Shown here piece after piece: positions 60,236 to 64,000 of a stretch of 64,000 nt of DNA (position 1 is its first letter; every line of letters begins with the position of its first letter). The stretch comes from Pseudomonas linyingensis. Lineage in GTDB: Bacteria; Pseudomonadota; Gammaproteobacteria; Pseudomonadales; Pseudomonadaceae. Where the stretch lies: positions 1 to 64,000 of the forward strand of contig NZ_FNZE01000015.1 of assembly GCF_900109175.1 (NCBI RefSeq), in the 5' to 3' direction. Below the pieces are notes generated by a model. It did no database searches, was not told the origin of the DNA, and saw only the letters and a program-made list of their open reading frames with translations. Position numbers and translations under genes: made by a program.

Positions 60236-61423
60236 TCAGCGGCGCGCCTCATCCGCCCCCGGTCCCGGCACCGCGAACATCCACCCGAATCCCCAGGCCA
60301 GCGCACCCGCGCCGAGCCAGAAGGCGCTGTGCAGACTGCCACCCATGCCCAGCCACTGGCCGGTCAGCCAGGGCGCAGCCAGCTGGGCGACGCTGTACAG
60401 GGCGATCATCGCCGCCGAGATGCGCGGTCCCTGATGCGGTTGCAGGCTGCGGCCGAGGCGCTGGGTCAGCAGTACGGTGCCGAGGAAGGTGCTGCCGACC
60501 AGCAGGGCGCAGAGCAGGATGCCCGTGGCGCCCGGCAGCAGCAGGGCCGCCAGTACGCCGGCCAGCTGGATCAGGTAGTTGATCTGCAGGGCATGCTTGT
60601 CGCCGAGCTGGCCGCCCAGGCGACTCCACAGCCAGGGTGCGATCAGGGTGGCCAGCGCCACTACCAGCCAGCTGCCGTTGATCAGGAAGCTGTCCGGCGC
60701 AACCTGCAGTCGCGCCAGTGTCGGCAGGAAGGTCATCGGCAGGATGTAGCCCATACCCGCGCCGGTGTAGGCGAGAAACAGCGGCGTGGTGCGGCGGTCC
60801 AGCAGTTGCCCGCTGGGGCTGCCCTCGCCGGGTGGGGCGGCCTGTTCGGCAGTGTCCAGGCGCGCCAGCCGGTGCCAGCCCCACCAAGCCAGCGGCAGGC
60901 TGAGCAGGGCCGCCGGCCACCAGCGTGCGGCGCCCTGCAGCCAGTCGGCACTGAGGCCGACCATGGCGCTGGACAGCAGCAGGCCGGCGCCGACGCCGAG
61001 GTAGACCAGGCCGCTGGCGCTGGCACGGTTGTGGCGTACCAGCCATTCGAGGATCAGCGCCGGGGCCTGGACGAACACCAGGCCGTTGCTGATGCCGTTG
61101 AGCAGGCGCAGGGCGGCGAGCAGATCGGGGTCGCTGGCCTGGGTCTGCAGCAGGGTGGTCAGCGCATGCAGCACCAGCCCCCAGGGCAGGCAGCGGCGAA
61201 TCTGGGCGATGCGGTGCCAGCGGATCGCCAGCAAGGCGCCGAGCAGGTAGCCGAGGTAGTTCCAGCTGGCGATGTCGGCCCCCTGCCTGAGCGTGAGCAG
61301 GCCATCCTCGACCAGCCACGGCAGCAGGGGCGTGTAGATGAAGCGGCCGAGGGTATGCACGGTCAGTAGGACCAGTGCACCGGCCAGTAGAACCGGGAAC
61401 AGCGCAGGGCGTTGGGGCGTCAT
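60236..61423 (-). CDS. YbfB/YjiJ-family MFS transporter
   Basis: 395 residues with 12 predicted TM helices (for example VLLAGALVLLTVHTLGRFIYTPLLP, WNYLGYLLGALLAIRW, GVLAALLLPGATGILLCALLVGSTF). The GRFIYTPLLPWL start is typical of the YbfB/YjiJ branch; substrate unknown. ATG at 61423 has AAGGA 7 nt upstream; a TTG two codons earlier is not needed. It stands alone on the minus strand, convergent with the polyamine-binding gene. Confidence 0.88.
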   Translation of the reverse strand: MTPQRPALFPVLLAGALVLLTVHTLGRFIYTPLLPWLVEDGLLTLRQGADIASWNYLGYLLGALLAIRWHRIAQIRRCLPWGLVLHALTTLLQTQASDPDLLAALRLLNGISNGLVFVQAPALILEWLVRHNRASASGLVYLGVGAGLLLSSAMVGLSADWLQGAARWWPAALLSLPLAWWGWHRLARLDTAEQAAPPGEGSPSGQLLDRRTTPLFLAYTGAGMGYILPMTFLPTLARLQVAPDSFLINGSWLVVALATLIAPWLWSRLGGQLGDKHALQINYLIQLAGVLAALLLPGATGILLCALLVGSTFLGTVLLTQRLGRSLQPHQGPRISAAMIALYSVAQLAAPWLTGQWLGMGGSLHSAFWLGAGALAWGFGWMFAVPGPGADEARR

Positions 61424-61567
61424 GAACAATCCTTGGCGAGAGGCCTCTGCGGGTCGTGGCCTGCGCCCCGTCGCGGGCAGGGCTTGGCCGATCAGCTTAG
61501 GGAGTCGGCCAGCCGTTAGGCAACAAATCCTGCACGGGCTGAGCGCTGGGGCGGCACCTCGCGCGCT

Positions 61568-63151
61568 TCACGTGCCCTGCTGTCGGTGCGCCAGGCCAAC
61601 GGCAGGAGCGGGGCGGCGACAGCGCCACAGGGCCAGCAGCAGGAGCAGGCTGACCAGTCCCCAGCCGAGAGCCTGGATATTGAGCAGGGTTTCCTGCCAG
61701 AGCATCACCGGCAGGCCGATGCCGAGCAGTACCGCCAGCAGACCCAGTTCGTCGCGCGGGCCGGGGGCCGGCCAGCACAGGTAGGCCAGCGCCGGCAGCA
61801 GCAGGGCGGCGCTCGGGAAGCTGCGATAGCGCGGTTCGAAGACCAGGCCCAGCATCAGCCAGGCCGCGGCCAGGCCGGCGGCCAGCAGCCACCAGCCGGC
61901 ACGCGCCTCCAGCCAGCTGCCGAGCCGTGCGCGCCAGCCGCCCAGTGGCGGGTTGATGCACAGCAGGGTGCGCGCCGCGACCAGCAGGTTGAGCGCGAGC
62001 AGGGCGCCGTGCCACAGCCATTCGCCGGCATGGCGGCTGTCGAGGGTCAGCTGCTGGGTCCACAGGGCGATGGCGGCGGCGGCGATAGCGCTGGCCAGCG
62101 GCAGTTGCCAGGCGGCCCGGCGCTCGCGCGGGGCGCCACCCAGCAGCAGGCCGGCGATCAGCAGTACGCCGCTGAGGCCCAGCCAGCGCGGCCAGTCCGG
62201 CAGGTTGGAGACCGGCCCGGCGAGCACACCCTTGTCACCGCGAAAGGCGTCGAACAGCCCCCAGTAGCCACCGACCGTGCCCTCGCTGATGCGCTTCCAC
62301 GGTTGGTCGAAGGCCTCGATCAGGTTGTACTGCCAGCCGCCCTGTTCGGCCATGGCGATGAAGCCGCGCATGAAGCGCGCCTCGTTGACCCGGCTGGGCA
62401 GGGCGTCCTCGCGCTGACGCCCTTCGCTCGGCCAGCCGGTCTCGCCGACGAAGATCGGCTTGGGCGCGTACAGCCGTTCGAACTTCTCATGGACCCGCTC
62501 GACCTGGGCGAGGGCGGCGTCGATGCCGGTGGGGTCGTCCTCCCAGTAGGGCAGCAGGTGGATGGTGATGAAATCCACCGCCGGCGCCATTTCCGGGTGG
62601 CGCAGCCAGAACTCCCAGACGTCGGCGTAGGTCACCGGCTGCTCGACCCGTCCTTTCACTTCCTCGATCAGCGCGCTCAGGCGCTTCGCGCTGATTTCCC
62701 GGCGCAGCAGCGCCTCGTTGCCGACGATCACCGCAGTGACCACGTCCGGGTGGGCGTTGGCGGTCTTCACCAGCAGCTCGATTTCCTTGCGCGTGGCCTT
62801 GGCCTCGCGGCTGACCCAGGCGCCGATCATCAGGGTGATGCCGTGTTTGCGGGCGATGTCGGGCAGGGCCTCGAGACCGGTCACCGAATAGGTGCGCAGG
62901 CAGTCGAAGCGCTCGGCGAGCAGGGCGACGTCCGCCTCGAGACGCTCCCGGCGGATTCCCAGGGGCTTGTCGAAGGGCGACTGATCATGGTCGAAAGGAC
63001 TGTAGGACGCGCATTGCAGCTTGCCGCTGCGGGGCTGCGGGTCGGGCAGCGGCTGTTCGCGGCCGATGCCATACCACAGTCCGACAAGGACGAGCAGGGA
63101 GCACAGCAGGGCACAGCAATAGGTCAGGGTGGCACGGGGCAGGAGAGGCAT
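61568..63151 (-). CDS. Membrane GH17 family beta-1,3-glucan hydrolase/transferase-like protein
   Basis: 527 residues. N-terminal TM helix (~8-28), a periplasmic GH17 domain (~45-290) with acid/base Glu146 (VIVGNEALLR) and nucleophile Glu237 (IFVGETGWPS), then about six TM helices to the C-terminus (WLGLSGVLLIAGLLLGG, LASAIAAAAIALW, GWWLLAAGLAAAWLMLGLVF). It resembles the GH17 part of NdvB-type cyclic glucan synthases but no glycosyltransferase domain is attached. A role in periplasmic glucan making or trimming is likely. ATG at 63151 was preferred to a TTG five codons upstream; neither has a strong ribosome-binding site. Confidence 0.85.
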   Translation of the reverse strand: MPLLPRATLTYCCALLCSLLVLVGLWYGIGREQPLPDPQPRSGKLQCASYSPFDHDQSPFDKPLGIRRERLEADVALLAERFDCLRTYSVTGLEALPDIARKHGITLMIGAWVSREAKATRKEIELLVKTANAHPDVVTAVIVGNEALLRREISAKRLSALIEEVKGRVEQPVTYADVWEFWLRHPEMAPAVDFITIHLLPYWEDDPTGIDAALAQVERVHEKFERLYAPKPIFVGETGWPSEGRQREDALPSRVNEARFMRGFIAMAEQGGWQYNLIEAFDQPWKRISEGTVGGYWGLFDAFRGDKGVLAGPVSNLPDWPRWLGLSGVLLIAGLLLGGAPRERRAAWQLPLASAIAAAAIALWTQQLTLDSRHAGEWLWHGALLALNLLVAARTLLCINPPLGGWRARLGSWLEARAGWWLLAAGLAAAWLMLGLVFEPRYRSFPSAALLLPALAYLCWPAPGPRDELGLLAVLLGIGLPVMLWQETLLNIQALGWGLVSLLLLLALWRCRRPAPAVGLAHRQQGT

Positions 63152-63185
63152 GTCAGCGCAGATCAAGGGACGAGGCCGCGGATAT

Positions 63186-63228
63186 TAAAGAGAGCACACC
63201 CTGCGCGCCAGAGGCGCGCAGGGTGTGC
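63186..63228 (-). terminator. Rho-independent terminator of the DUF2061 gene
   Basis: A perfect 16-bp stem (63194-63209 with 63213-63228) and 3-nt loop, followed on the minus strand by TCTCTTTAAT. It lies between the DUF2061 gene and the GH17 gene, so each has its own transcript. Confidence 0.85.
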
Positions 63229-63263
63229 CGCGGCGGTGGAGGCTGGCGGGGCTGCGGTTGGCC

Positions 63264-63488
63264 TCAGATGTGCCGGTGCTGCCAGATCAGCCCGGCGCGC
63301 GGGGTCGGTGCGCCAGCGCGATGTTCCAGACGTTGCCAGGCCTTTTCGTGGAAGAAGAACCCCACTGCATTGCACAGCGGCTCCACGGTGGCCACCAGTC
63401 CGCCGACGGTCAGGCTGCCGGTGAGCGCGTAGGCGACGGAGAAGGCGATGCAGAAGTGCATGACGGTGAAGGTCAGGGTCTTGAGCAT
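63264..63488 (-). CDS. DUF2061 small membrane protein
   Basis: 74 residues, two TM helices (LTFTVMHFCIAFSVAYALTGS and LTVGGLVATVEPLCNAVGFFFHE). The KTLTFTVMHFCIAFSVAY and HEKAWQRL segments are the DUF2061 pattern. Function unknown. ATG at 63488 with GAGGTG upstream; a strong terminator follows the stop. Confidence 0.85.
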   Translation of the reverse strand: MLKTLTFTVMHFCIAFSVAYALTGSLTVGGLVATVEPLCNAVGFFFHEKAWQRLEHRAGAPTPRAGLIWQHRHI

Positions 63489-63803
63489 GGCACACCTCAC
63501 TACGGGTCAGGATGAGAACTTTTATCTCTTGTAAGGGATTCTGGACCCGTCCTGCCGGGTGGGGAAATCGTCCGGCTCGATGGTCGGTATAGCGGTGCTC
63601 TATCATGGTGCAAGTTGCGCAAAGCCACGGCTATTGCGGCCTGCCGCCTGCAAGACCCCCTCTGCCACGCGGCGGGTGCTCTATTCCGCCGGCCTGCGGC
63701 CGTCGGGCTCGCGACTAAAGTCGTCTGGTGTTTGCAACACTCGGACATAAAGTATTGCAGTGTCCTCCACAGGGGGGGCATCAGATCGTGTGGAGACCAT
63801 CCA
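63489..63803. other. Divergent intergenic region upstream of the DUF2061 and DUF485 genes
   Basis: 315 bp without a convincing gene. It should hold both promoters. The only structured element noticed is the CGACTAAAGTCG inverted repeat at 63712-63723. Confidence 0.6.
63712..63723 (+). promoter_or_regulatory. Inverted repeat upstream of the DUF485/acetate permease genes
   Basis: CGACT-AA-AGTCG, 81 bp before the DUF485 start codon, at activator distance. Acetate-uptake genes in Pseudomonas are controlled by LuxR-type response regulators; this could be such a site, but I do not recognise the consensus with certainty. Confidence 0.45.
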
Positions 63804-64000
63804 ATGAATAATGACAATGTGTACCGGCAGATCTACGCCAACCCACGCTTCCAGGAGTTGGTCGCCAAACGCGGCCGGTTCGCCTGGGTGCTTTCGATCA
63901 TCATGCTGGCCGCCTACTTCGCCTTCATCTTGGTGATTGCCTTCGACCCCAAGGTGCTTGGCATTCCGCTGGGCCCGGATACCGTGACTACCTGGGGCAT
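63804..64000 (+). CDS. DUF485 (YjcH-like) membrane protein, 3' end outside window
   Basis: 65 complete codons are visible. DUF485 proteins have two TM helices; the first is clear (WVLSIIMLAAYFAFILVIAF), and the cytoplasmic start NVYRQIYANPRFQELVAKRGRFAW is family-typical. They are normally encoded directly before actP, the sodium/acetate symporter, and probably assist it; actP would lie just beyond the window. ATG at 63804 has GGAGA 8 nt upstream. Confidence 0.88.
   Translation, partial: MNNDNVYRQIYANPRFQELVAKRGRFAWVLSIIMLAAYFAFILVIAFDPKVLGIPLGPDTVTTWG

Overview
The window is about 64 kb of a GC-rich gammaproteobacterial chromosome, almost certainly Pseudomonas in the broad sense. The proteins read as close homologues of pseudomonad proteins (GacS, LapD/LapG, OprL, BamC, a YebC/PmpR protein, CpoB). 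From memory, the gene order also follows P. aeruginosa from the gacS/ldhA region through cysM-rlmD-relA-mazG, purMN, hda, proS-oprD, aspS-yebC-ruvCAB-tol-pal-queEC, tRNA-Lys, nadA, bcp-gcvR-dapA-bamC-purC and tRNA-Ser. Nearly all of the window is core genome. No insertion sequence, integrase, prophage, CRISPR array or rRNA was seen.

Layout. 1-6.3 kb: a biofilm-adhesion locus with the C-terminus of a giant RTX adhesin, a small unknown gene, and the convergent pair lapG-lapD (periplasmic protease and inside-out c-di-GMP receptor that control adhesin release). 6.3-11 kb: minus-strand genes (META lipoprotein, zinc-ribbon protein, ldhA, gacS), spaced tightly enough that gacS to lapD could be one transcription unit. 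11.2-17.5 kb: cysM, rlmD, relA-mazG and a DUF2058 gene. 17.5-20 kb: purM-purN-DUF3108 on the minus strand. 20-31 kb: envelope, transporter and redox genes, hda, proS and an OprD-family porin.

31.3-37.8 kb is the main accessory block and the most interesting part. Five genes run in one direction: a thermostable-hemolysin-family protein resembling acyltransferases, an AMP-dependent acyl ligase, a heme-oxygenase-like diiron protein with a complete metal-ligand set, a short-chain dehydrogenase and a secreted TPR protein. A QseBC/PmrAB-like two-component system follows after a terminator. The block sits between the porin and HIT-slyX, which I recall as close neighbours in P. aeruginosa. Its promoter region carries CTTAAG-N5-GTTAAG, which matches the PmrA/QseB box layout. 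I infer a regulated pathway that makes or modifies a fatty-acyl molecule; its product is unknown.

37.9-58.8 kb returns to core functions: HIT and slyX, a membrane-anchored cold-shock-domain protein, aspS, yebC, ruvCAB, the complete ybgC-tolQRAB-pal-cpoB envelope machine, queE-queC, an unoccupied tRNA-Lys site, nadA, a BepA-like protease, a TusA-like protein, bcp, gcvR, dapA-bamC, a purC of the long (ADE1-like) type and tRNA-Ser. 58.8-64 kb holds an orphan polyamine-binding protein, an MFS transporter, a membrane GH17 glucanase-like protein, a DUF2061 gene and the start of a DUF485 gene that normally precedes the acetate permease. Reading was by eye; family names rest on recognised motifs, not on searches.
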